In this document: positions 33,237 to 39,519 of the stretch, piece after piece
Layout: every line of letters begins with the position of its first letter
Numbering within the stretch: position 1 is the stretch's first letter
Source of the DNA: Pseudorhodobacter antarcticus
GTDB lineage: Bacteria > Pseudomonadota > Alphaproteobacteria > Rhodobacterales > Rhodobacteraceae
Reading direction: 5' to 3'
Assembly: GCA_945860375.1 (NCBI GenBank)
Contig: CAMAQR010000034.1
Span: 1-39,519, forward strand
Length of the DNA stretch: 39,519 nt
Made by a program: the position numbers and the translations under genes
The notes under the pieces: model-generated
What the model was told of the DNA's origin: nothing
Databases searched by the model: none
What the model saw: the letters and a program-made list of their open reading frames with translations, nothing else

Positions 33237-33911
33237 TCAGCCGCCCTCAAAAAACCGCACCATCCGCGCCGCAATTGCGCCCCGGTCCGCCTGCGCGCTC
33301 AAACTCGCTGCCGCCCGTGCCGCCGCCCCCTCTGGCAGCTTCGGCCCATATTCCGCCACCAAAGCCGTCATGAACCCCGGCGTCATCTCGGGGTGATATT
33401 GTGTTGTCAAAACGCGGCCCATCGCAAAGCCCCCCACCGGACATTCTGCATTTCCGCCCAGCGAAACCGCACCCGCAGGCAAAACCAAAACCTGCTCACG
33501 ATGGGCCGCATAGAGCCGCATTCTGACGCCCTCCATCTCGGTTTCCACCAATCCAAACACCCAGCCGCCCGGATTGTCCCCAACAACCCCGCCCAGCGTC
33601 TTGGCAATCGCCTGATGCCCGAAACAGGCGCCAAACAGCGGCTGCGCCTGCGCCACCAGATCGCGGATCAGCGCCTCCAAGCGCCCGACCCACGGCGCGG
33701 TATCATGCACAGAAGCCGGGCTGCCCGTGATGATCCAGCCGTCATAAACCGCCCCCGCCGCCGGGAACTGCCCGTCCTTCACGGAATACACCGTCACCCG
33801 CCAATCGGGGCGCAGCTCCTGCAACAGCGCCTCAAACTTCGCGCCATCCCCCGGATGCACCTGCGCAAAATCGCTCTCATCCGTGTTCGCCATCAGCACT
33901 GCTATACGCAT
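33237..33911 (-). CDS. Class I glutamine amidotransferase-like gamma-glutamyl hydrolase
   Basis: A 224-residue stand-alone GATase1 protein. The nucleophile is Cys96 in LFGACFGHQA, and the His173/Glu175 pair is in TQYHPEMT, completing the Cys-His-Glu triad. The oxyanion strand is GWIITGSPASVHD near residue 58. There is no synthetase domain. Such free-standing proteins beside a glutamine-synthetase-like ligase remove gamma-glutamyl groups in polyamine (PuuD) and aniline (TdnT/AtdA2-type) pathways, which suggests the same here. The ATG at 33911 is the natural start; the frame is open far upstream opposite the P450 gene and is not coding there. Confidence 0.83.
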   Translation of the reverse strand: MRIAVLMANTDESDFAQVHPGDGAKFEALLQELRPDWRVTVYSVKDGQFPAAGAVYDGWIITGSPASVHDTAPWVGRLEALIRDLVAQAQPLFGACFGHQAIAKTLGGVVGDNPGGWVFGLVETEMEGVRMRLYAAHREQVLVLPAGAVSLGGNAECPVGGFAMGRVLTTQYHPEMTPGFMTALVAEYGPKLPEGAAARAAASLSAQADRGAIAARMVRFFEGG

Positions 33912-33921
33912 GATCTTCCGC

Positions 33922-33952
33922 TTTACATATTTATGAACATGTTTAGTATATT
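33922..33952 (+). promoter_or_regulatory. AT-rich divergent promoter with near-palindromic operator
   Basis: The 72-base gap between the amidotransferase (minus) and the P450 (plus) is markedly AT-rich. On the plus strand TTTACA (33922-33927), 16 bases, TAGTAT (33944-33949) fit -35 and -10. Between them lies TGAACATGTTTA (33934-33945), a 5-of-6 inverted repeat in the position of a repressor site. GAGGAA before 33984 is the ribosome site of the P450 gene. Confidence 0.45.
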
Positions 33953-33983
33953 TTGAAATCGCCCTTCCGGCAAGCGAGGAAAC

Positions 33984-35240
33984 ATGACGCTCTGGCACCC
34001 CTCCGATGACGGCCACGCCGATCTGTCCAGCCATGACGCCTTTGCCAATGGCGCACCGCTGAACACCTTCGCCCGACTGCGCCGCGACGATCCGATGCAT
34101 TGGACCGACTATGCGCAGGGTGAAAATTACTGGTCCGTCACCCGCCACGCCGATATCTTTGAACTCAACCGCCAGACCGATCTGCTGTCCTCGGCCCGCG
34201 GCATCCGCATCGAAGACCAGTCCTATGAGGAATACCTCGCCCGCCGCACTTTTCAGGAAACCGATGGCCCGGAACATATGGCCACCCGCATGCGCGTCGC
34301 CCGCGCGTTTTCCCGCCCGGTGATTGCGCAATTCGAACAGGTGATCCGCGACATCTGTGTCGATATCCTCGACAAAACCCTGCCCAAACTCACCTTCGAC
34401 GCCACCACCGACATCGCCCGCCAACTGCCGATGCGGATGTTGGGGCGCATTATGGGCACGCCGGACGCAGACCTGCCGTGGCTGGTGGCCAAGGGCGACG
34501 CGCTGATCGCCAACTCCGATCCCGATTTCACCACCCATGTGCTGGACCGCATGACCACTGATGAATTTCGGATGATGCCCTTCAACTCGCCTGCGGGGGC
34601 AGAGTTGTTCGTTTATGCCAAAGACCTGATGGCCCGAAAAGCCGCCACGGGTGACACCTCGGGCATCCTGCCGCTGATCATCGCGCCAGCCGCCGATGGC
34701 TCGGTGATGCCGGAACACGAGTTTCGCAATTTCTTCTGCCTGCTGGTCGCCGCGGGCAATGACACCACCCGCTATTCCATTGCCGCCGGGATTCAGGCGC
34801 TGGCGCACCAGCCCGAATTGCTGCCCCTGCTGCAATCCGGCGCCGTCTGGGACACCGCCCCCGACGAAATCATCCGCTGGGCCACCCCGGCCATCTATTT
34901 CCGCCGCACCGCCACCCGTGATTTCGACTACCACGGCAAGCAGATCAAAGCCGGGCAAAAGGTGGTCTATTGGTGGCTGTCCGGCAACCGGGATGAAACC
35001 GCGTTTGCAGACCCCAACCGCGTCAACTTCGCCCGCCAGAACAATCGCCACATGGCCTTTGGCCAAGGCGGCCCGCATGTCTGCCTTGGCATGTGGCTGG
35101 CCCGGCTTGAGGTGCGTGTGTTGTTCGAAGAACTTGCCAAAAGGCTGCGTTCCATCGAACCTGCTGGGGCGCAGAAATTCCTGCGATCGAACTTCGTCGG
35201 CGGCCTCAAATCGCTGCCTGTCTCCGTCACGCTGCAATAA
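33984..35240 (+). CDS. Cytochrome P450
   Basis: A 418-residue soluble bacterial P450. The I-helix oxygen-activation motif is AAGNDTTRYSIAAGIQAL near residue 256, the K-helix ExxR is EIIRW near 294, and the heme loop is FGQGGPHVCLGMWLARLEV with ligand Cys367. Length and the absence of a membrane anchor fit class I bacterial P450s, which need a ferredoxin and reductase; neither is encoded in the window. It is followed after 9 bases by the glutamine-synthetase-like gene, so the two are co-transcribed. The likely role is hydroxylation or N-dealkylation of a gamma-glutamylated amine or of the free substrate; this is inference. Confidence 0.9.
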   Translation: MTLWHPSDDGHADLSSHDAFANGAPLNTFARLRRDDPMHWTDYAQGENYWSVTRHADIFELNRQTDLLSSARGIRIEDQSYEEYLARRTFQETDGPEHMATRMRVARAFSRPVIAQFEQVIRDICVDILDKTLPKLTFDATTDIARQLPMRMLGRIMGTPDADLPWLVAKGDALIANSDPDFTTHVLDRMTTDEFRMMPFNSPAGAELFVYAKDLMARKAATGDTSGILPLIIAPAADGSVMPEHEFRNFFCLLVAAGNDTTRYSIAAGIQALAHQPELLPLLQSGAVWDTAPDEIIRWATPAIYFRRTATRDFDYHGKQIKAGQKVVYWWLSGNRDETAFADPNRVNFARQNNRHMAFGQGGPHVCLGMWLARLEVRVLFEELAKRLRSIEPAGAQKFLRSNFVGGLKSLPVSVTLQ

Positions 35241-35249
35241 AGGGCTGCC

Positions 35250-36551
35250 ATGACCGACCATCCCCAGCGCCTGCGCGCGATGTTCTGCGATCATCTGTCG
35301 ATCATGCGCGGCAAATACCTGCCCGCGTCGAAACTCAAAGACGATGAAAGCCGCTTCGCCCGGCCCACGTTTTCCGTGCATTACGACAAGGATCTGCTGA
35401 TCGAAGCGCCGGGAACCCTGTGCCTCGAAGGCATCCCGGACATGGCTTTGCGCTGGAATGGTGACGATATTCGACCGGGATGGGAGCCGAACACCCATGT
35501 CGTCACCGGTGACCTTTATGCAGGCGATGGGACAGAGATTCCGCTGTGCCCCCGCCTTGCCCTCAAACGCGCCGTCGCGGCATGGCAGGCGCTGGGCCTG
35601 ACCCCGAAAGTCGGCATCGAACTGGAGGCCTACGCCTTCATCCGCGCCCCCGATGGCCGACTTGTGCCCTATGACACCCCCGGCGGCGTGGTTTATGGCA
35701 CCGGCAATTTCAGCGATCCGTTGGGGTTCACCACCGCGATCTGGAACAAGGCGCAGGAAATCGGCCTGCCGCTGGACCTGATCACCGCCGAATACGACAC
35801 GCCGCAGTATGAATTCACCCTGACCTTCGGCCCCGCGGTAGAGCACGTCGATACCGTGGTGCTGTTCCGCCAGATGGCCCGCGAAGTGGCGCTGGCCCAT
35901 GGCGTCATCCTGACCTTCCTGCCCAAACCGATCCCCGGCAAGGGCGGCTCCGGCATGCACATCAACCTGTCCTTCACCGACGCCCACGGCACCAATGCGC
36001 TGGCCAATGGCGACCGCGGCGACCCCCACAACATGAACGCCCTGACCAAAGCCTGCATCGCCGGCTGGATGCATCACCACCGCGCCATGGCCGGTCTGAT
36101 CGCCCCCAACGCCCTGTCCTACAACCGCCTGCAACCGGCCAGCCTGTCTGGCTATTGGTGCAACTGGGGCGGTGACAACCGCAACGTCACCGTCCGCCTC
36201 TCGGCCGAGGGTGGCAAGAAAGCCCGCCTCGAACACCGTATGGCCGACGCCGCCTCAAACCCTTACACCGCTGTTGCCACGGTCTTGCAAGCGGCCCTGC
36301 TGGGCGTTCAGAACCATTACCCCCTGCCGCCGCTGGAAACCGGCAACGGCTTCACCTCCAACGACGCCGCCCACGGCACCGCCGCTTCCCTCACCGAGGC
36401 CCTGAACGACCTGGAATCCGACACTGCCTTGACCGCCGCTCTTGGCGCAGGCCTCGTCGAAAACCACCTCTACATGAAACGCGCCGAAGTCACCAAAACC
36501 GCCGACCTTGCTCCCGATGCCCTGCGCGACTGGTACATCTGGTATCTCTGA
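35250..36551 (+). CDS. Glutamine-synthetase-like gamma-glutamyl-amine ligase
   Basis: A 433-residue GS-superfamily enzyme. GS motifs are VGIELEAYAFIR near residue 120 (metal-binding Glu), EYDTPQYEFTLTFGP near 182, GKGGSGMHINLSF near 230 (ATP/metal site), NRNVTVRLS near 311 and RLEHRMADAASNPYTAVATVL near 326. The N-terminal beta-grasp is shortened and divergent (MRGKYLP, SVHYDKDLLIE). GS-like enzymes outside nitrogen assimilation ligate glutamate to amines (PuuA, GMAS, TdnQ). With an amidotransferase and a P450 next to it, that role is more likely than ammonia assimilation. The repeat with hairpin just downstream may end transcription. Confidence 0.85.
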   Translation: MTDHPQRLRAMFCDHLSIMRGKYLPASKLKDDESRFARPTFSVHYDKDLLIEAPGTLCLEGIPDMALRWNGDDIRPGWEPNTHVVTGDLYAGDGTEIPLCPRLALKRAVAAWQALGLTPKVGIELEAYAFIRAPDGRLVPYDTPGGVVYGTGNFSDPLGFTTAIWNKAQEIGLPLDLITAEYDTPQYEFTLTFGPAVEHVDTVVLFRQMAREVALAHGVILTFLPKPIPGKGGSGMHINLSFTDAHGTNALANGDRGDPHNMNALTKACIAGWMHHHRAMAGLIAPNALSYNRLQPASLSGYWCNWGGDNRNVTVRLSAEGGKKARLEHRMADAASNPYTAVATVLQAALLGVQNHYPLPPLETGNGFTSNDAAHGTAASLTEALNDLESDTALTAALGAGLVENHLYMKRAEVTKTADLAPDALRDWYIWYL

Positions 36552-36556
36552 CCCTT

Positions 36557-36600
36557 CACATTGGCCCAAATATCCCGGGGGCTCGGGGGTTGGCCCCCGA
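36557..36600. repeat. CACATTGG-N3-AAATATCC repeat with GC hairpin (copy D)
   Basis: TCACATTGGCCCAAATATCCC starts 5 bases after the GS-like stop and is followed by TCGGGGG (36583-36589), loop TTGG and CCCCCGA (36594-36600). It shares CACATTGG and the 3-base spacing with copy A. Its place after the last gene of the unit suggests a terminator. The rest of the gap to the ParB-like gene shows no promoter. Confidence 0.6.
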
Positions 36601-36656
36601 AGGCTCACCCCGAACGCCCGCCCCAAAAACCGCACCTTAACCAGTCCCGCGCTTCC

Positions 36657-37547
36657 ATGGCGCAAACGAAAGGCCGCGCCATGGACATTCACCACATCCC
36701 CACCGACCAGATCCTCGACGACGCCCTGCTGCGCGATCGCAGCCATCTGCCCGAGGACGCCCTGCAAGACCTCGTCTTCTCGATCTCGCGTGATGGCCTG
36801 CGCCAACCCATCGAACTCTTCGAACTGGCCGAACCGCCCGAGGGCAGCCCCGACATCCACCGCTACGGCCTCATCTCCGGCCTGCGCCGCCTCTCCGCCA
36901 TCCGCCGGCTTGCCGCCTGGCGCGCCAACGGCGACTTCGCCACCATTCCCGCCTTCATCCGCACCCCCGCCACCATCCCCGAGGCGATGGCCCAGATGAT
37001 CGCCGAAAACGAAATCCGCGAAAACCTGTCCCCGTGGGAGCGCGGGCTGACCATCGTCACCGCCGTCAACCGCGGCCTTTTCGACAGCATCGATCAAGCC
37101 ATCGTCGCCCTGCACCCCACCGCGCTCAAACAAAAACGCAACCGCCTGCGCACCCTCGCCCTTGTGGCAGAAGAGTTGGAGGGTCACTTCTCCACCCCCG
37201 AAACCCTGACCCAATCCCAGATGGAACGCCTCAGCGCCGCCCTGCGCGGTGGCCTCACCGCGCTGATCCGCCAGATCCTGACCGAGAACGCGGGCAAAAG
37301 CCTGCAAAGCCAATGGGCCGCCCTGATCCCCACCCTGACCGAGGCCCTCAGCCCCGAAACCGAACCCACCGCCACCACCCCAGGCCGCCCCCGCCGCCTG
37401 CTGCACCTGAAGCAGGGCCTGGTGATCCGCCGGGAGCTTTGCAAGAACGGCTGGGCCTTGAAGTTCACCGGGCCGGAAGCGCGGAGGGGTGGTATGATCG
37501 ACGATGTGATGGACTACATCGAGCAATGGTTTCAGCCGGGGGTGTGA
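36657..37547 (+). CDS. ParB-like nuclease-domain protein
   Basis: A 296-residue protein of the ParB/RepB/Spo0J superfamily. The N-terminal ParB domain has IPTDQILDDALLRDRS, SISRDGLRQPIELF near residue 48, YGLISGLRRLSAIRRL near 70 (the CTP/nuclease-like GxRR box) and MIAENEIRENLSPWERG near 110. A helical DNA-binding part follows to about residue 215. It lacks a partner ParA, so plasmid partition is not implied; related stand-alone proteins occur widely in Rhodobacterales with unknown roles. ATG at 36657 or 36681 are both possible and neither has a good ribosome site. Confidence 0.72.
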   Translation: MAQTKGRAMDIHHIPTDQILDDALLRDRSHLPEDALQDLVFSISRDGLRQPIELFELAEPPEGSPDIHRYGLISGLRRLSAIRRLAAWRANGDFATIPAFIRTPATIPEAMAQMIAENEIRENLSPWERGLTIVTAVNRGLFDSIDQAIVALHPTALKQKRNRLRTLALVAEELEGHFSTPETLTQSQMERLSAALRGGLTALIRQILTENAGKSLQSQWAALIPTLTEALSPETEPTATTPGRPRRLLHLKQGLVIRRELCKNGWALKFTGPEARRGGMIDDVMDYIEQWFQPGV

Positions 37548-37562
37548 GCGGGTTGAGCGCCC

Positions 37563-37592
37563 TTGACGTGGTACAATTTTTAGTAGGATACT
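37563..37592 (+). promoter_or_regulatory. Candidate promoter of the OLD-family gene
   Basis: TTGACG at 37563-37568 and GATACT at 37587-37592, 18 bases apart, match the -35 and -10 elements in five and four of six positions. Base composition turns AT-rich exactly here, about 50 bases before the gene start. Confidence 0.35.
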
Positions 37593-37644
37593 GTTCGAAA
37601 GAGTAATAAAACTAAAATTGGCAGGCATCTATTGGAGTAGAAAA

Positions 37645-39372
37645 GTGAGATTGGTTTCATTTTCGGTTGAAAACTACAGAAGCATAACAAATGCGAGAAA
37701 AATACCTCTCACTGACTATTCGATTCTTATTGGAGCAAATAACGAGGGAAAATCAAACATCCTTCACGCGTTGGCTTTGGGAATGGATTCCCTAGCAAGC
37801 TGGTTCGAGACTGTACGAAGGTTGCCTGATGGACGGGTTGTTAGGCCTGCACCAAGGATGAGTGGCTACCGTTCGGCAATTATATATGATTGGAAAAGAG
37901 ATTATCCGATAGGGAAGCAAGCAAAGGCTGGTACTGGTGCAAGCACAAAAATAACGCTTGAATTTCTGCTTGACGATCAAGATTTGGAGGCATTTAAAGA
38001 AGAGATAAAGAGCAACTTAAATGGAACATTGCCAATATTGCTCACATTTGATCAGAGTAATTTTGACCTATCAGTTCAAAAGCCGGGGAGAGGCCATGCG
38101 ACCATCAACAAAAAGTCCACGAGAATAGCTGCATTCATATCGAAAAGATTAAGGTTCAGCTATATTCCGGCAATACGAACGTCAGAGTCTGCCACTAGCG
38201 TTATTTCTCGCCTTGTAGAGCGTGAGTTACGAGATGTTGAGAAAGATTTAGAGTATATTGCAGCGATCGAAAAGATAGAAAGTATACAACAGCCAATTTT
38301 TGATGAACTTGGGCAGACGATCCAAAGCACAATCTCAAAATTTCTACCATCAGTAAAATCAGTTAAACTGAAGCCCCTTCGCGAAGCTCGTTATAGCGCT
38401 TTACGCAGAGAAATTGAGATTTTGGTTGATGACGGAAGTTTAACAAGTCTAGCGCGAAAAGGTGATGGCATCCAGAGTCTTGCTACCCTTGCGTTGATGC
38501 GGCATGCTGCTGATGAAAGTGATACGACAACAAGCACAATTATCGCAATTGAAGAGCCAGAATCTCACCTGCACCCGCGTACAATTCATGAGTTACGCTC
38601 AGTCATTGAGGAAATATCGAAGAAGAATCAAATCGTTCTAACAAGTCATTCCCCACTCTTCGTCCGTCCAGGACATTTGGAGAATACAATTATTGTAAAT
38701 AGAAGCCGGGCTAAGTGCGCAAGACATGTTTCTGAAATTCAAGAGGCTCTCGGAGTTCGATTCTCTGACAATCTGCAAAATGCACGGCTCGTCATAGTTT
38801 GTGAAGGGAAGGATGATGTGTTAGCGCTAAAAAGCATTTTGTGTGCCAGAAGTGATTCCATTAAGTCAGCCTTTGATGAGGGAGCAATCGCGTTCGACGA
38901 CCTTGGAGGCGCTAGCTCTCTTTCACAGAAGGCGTCCTTCTATCAAGCCTCAGCATGCGAAATTCAAGCATTTTTGGACGATGATACTGCAGGCAAATTG
39001 GCAGTAAAAAAAGCGCTCTCCTCGAGGGCTGTAAAAATAGCAGATGTTAATCTTTCTGTCGTGCCCGGAGCGGCAGAGAGCGAGTTGGAAGATTTATATG
39101 ATCAGAATATTTATTCGCAAGAATTTCTCAAAAAATTCGGTGTTGATGTGAAAAAGAAGCCACTTGGAAAGACAAAAAGTAAGTGGTCTGATACAGTTGG
39201 TCGCCAGTTTGCAGAAAGCGGCAAGCCGTGGGACGAACAAACAAAATGTGAATGTAAACTTTGGCTAGCTGAATTCGCCGCAGCGAATCCCAAAACAATT
39301 GTGAGGGTTTCAACAGATTCTTCACTTCTGGCGTTAATAAAATCGGTTGAATTAAAAATAGCGCCTACTTAG
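37645..39372 (+). CDS. OLD-family ATP-dependent endonuclease (AAA ATPase plus TOPRIM)
   Basis: A 575-residue protein. Residues 30-37 are the Walker A GANNEGKS after a RecF/SMC-like start (LVSFSVENYRSI). GDGIQSLATLAL near 272 is the signature region, IIAIEEPESHLHP near 303 the Walker B, and LTSHSPLFV near 334 the H-loop. The C-terminal TOPRIM nuclease has VCEGKDD near 387 and FLDDDTAG near 443. OLD proteins are nucleases used in phage exclusion (P2 Old, Gabija GajA), but the partner type is unknown here. GTG at 37645 is chosen with TTGGAG upstream. GC is about 40 percent by eye, with AGA and ATA codons, far below its neighbours, so it was probably acquired by transfer. Confidence 0.82.
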   Translation: MRLVSFSVENYRSITNARKIPLTDYSILIGANNEGKSNILHALALGMDSLASWFETVRRLPDGRVVRPAPRMSGYRSAIIYDWKRDYPIGKQAKAGTGASTKITLEFLLDDQDLEAFKEEIKSNLNGTLPILLTFDQSNFDLSVQKPGRGHATINKKSTRIAAFISKRLRFSYIPAIRTSESATSVISRLVERELRDVEKDLEYIAAIEKIESIQQPIFDELGQTIQSTISKFLPSVKSVKLKPLREARYSALRREIEILVDDGSLTSLARKGDGIQSLATLALMRHAADESDTTTSTIIAIEEPESHLHPRTIHELRSVIEEISKKNQIVLTSHSPLFVRPGHLENTIIVNRSRAKCARHVSEIQEALGVRFSDNLQNARLVIVCEGKDDVLALKSILCARSDSIKSAFDEGAIAFDDLGGASSLSQKASFYQASACEIQAFLDDDTAGKLAVKKALSSRAVKIADVNLSVVPGAAESELEDLYDQNIYSQEFLKKFGVDVKKKPLGKTKSKWSDTVGRQFAESGKPWDEQTKCECKLWLAEFAAANPKTIVRVSTDSSLLALIKSVELKIAPT

Positions 39373-39376
39373 CTAG

Positions 39377-39519
39377 GCTCAGAACTCATTAATCCACTTG
39401 TTTCCGGCCCGTTTCACTGATTCATTTGCGGCATCGGGGAGGTGTCGCATGGGTGATCTATTCTGGCTGACGGACGCGCAGATGGAGCGGTTGAAGCCGT
39501 TCTTTCCTTTGTCGCATGG
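39377..39519 (+). mobile_element. IS5-family insertion sequence, left-end fragment
   Basis: The element starts right after CTAG at 39373-39376, which itself follows the OLD stop codon. GCTCAGAACTCATT is the likely left terminal repeat, partly inverted relative to bases 131-144. A 73-base leader with GGGGAGG precedes the transposase start at 39450. The element runs out of the window. Confidence 0.7.
39450..39519 (+). CDS. IS5-family transposase, N-terminal fragment
   Basis: MGDLFWLTDAQMERLKPFFP, followed by a few more residues, is the characteristic start of IS427-type IS5 transposases (first reading frame). Only 23 codons are inside the window. GGGGAGG lies 7 bases upstream. Together with the C-terminal piece at 3-131 it suggests that one IS type bounds this segment on both sides. 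Confidence 0.82.

Noticed and set aside
33912..36236. Very long open frame on the minus strand continuing upstream of the amidotransferase, opposite the P450 and GS-like genes
   Set aside because: The protein in that part is low-complexity, Gly/Val/His-rich and has no family features. The P450 and GS-like genes on the other strand have complete motifs, and the amidotransferase has its own good ATG and an AT-rich promoter.
35250..36551. Ordinary glutamine synthetase (GlnA) for nitrogen assimilation
   Set aside because: The N-terminal part is divergent, and the neighbours are an amidotransferase and a P450 rather than glnB or ntr genes.
36657..37547. ParB-like gene as sign of a plasmid replication/partition module
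   Set aside because: No ParA, RepB/RepC or origin-like iterons are visible, so the window cannot be called a plasmid backbone.
36255..37628. 457-codon minus-strand frame opposite the ParB-like gene
   Set aside because: It is a GC-skew shadow; the plus strand encodes a recognisable ParB domain and the GS C terminus.

Overview
This 39.5 kb window looks like an accessory catabolic region of a Rhodobacteraceae (alphaproteobacterial) genome. The evidence is the high GC content, ABC-transporter-rich catabolic operons with ATGA-type gene overlaps, and an intergenic AAATATCC-plus-hairpin repeat that I associate with that family. A fragment of an IS5-family insertion sequence lies at each end: the C-terminal transposase end at 1-144 and the N-terminal end at 39377-39519. 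Both abut a CTAG. No rRNA, tRNA or CRISPR array was seen.

Region 1 (145-13675) is an amino-sugar locus. A long minus-strand operon encodes two permeases, a binding protein and an ATPase of a carbohydrate ABC importer. It continues with a Gfo/Idh/MocA oxidoreductase, two SIS-domain enzymes (GlmS-like and AgaS-like), a ROK kinase (NagK-like), a lone GatZ/KbaZ-family protein and NagA. Divergent to it are a GntR regulator and a cytoplasmic GH20 hexosaminidase. Together they could import a GlcNAc- or GalNAc-containing oligosaccharide, cut it inside the cell, phosphorylate and deacetylate it, and deaminate it to fructose-6-P or tagatose-6-P. The GatZ-like protein would be a tagatose-6-P 4-epimerase. 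Repeats of CGACAATACCAA in the divergent promoter region are candidate GntR sites.

Region 2 (13730-30426) is a 16 kb minus-strand operon controlled from a divergent MarR gene. In transcription order it has the FAD subunit and a fused Fe-S/molybdenum subunit of a xanthine-dehydrogenase-type hydroxylase, a 6-hydroxynicotinate-reductase-like [4Fe-4S] protein, a UPF0280 protein, a PF06684 protein, and a multi-pass membrane protein. These are followed by a Tat-exported binding protein with LivHMGF and then HyuA and HyuB. The logic is import, hydroxylation, ring reduction and ATP-dependent ring opening of an N-heterocycle. The true substrate and the jobs of UPF0280, PF06684 and the membrane protein are unknown.

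Region 3 (30423-36551) holds a TetR regulator, a trimethylamine-dehydrogenase-like flavoprotein, a class I glutamine amidotransferase, a cytochrome P450 and a glutamine-synthetase-like ligase. The set resembles a gamma-glutamylation pathway for amines (compare Puu, or aniline Tdn/Atd) with a P450 as oxygenase, and is the best candidate for a little-described system. Region 4 (36657-39372) has a ParB-like protein and a clearly AT-rich, probably acquired OLD-family ATPase/TOPRIM nuclease, cut off from any downstream partner by the right-hand IS.
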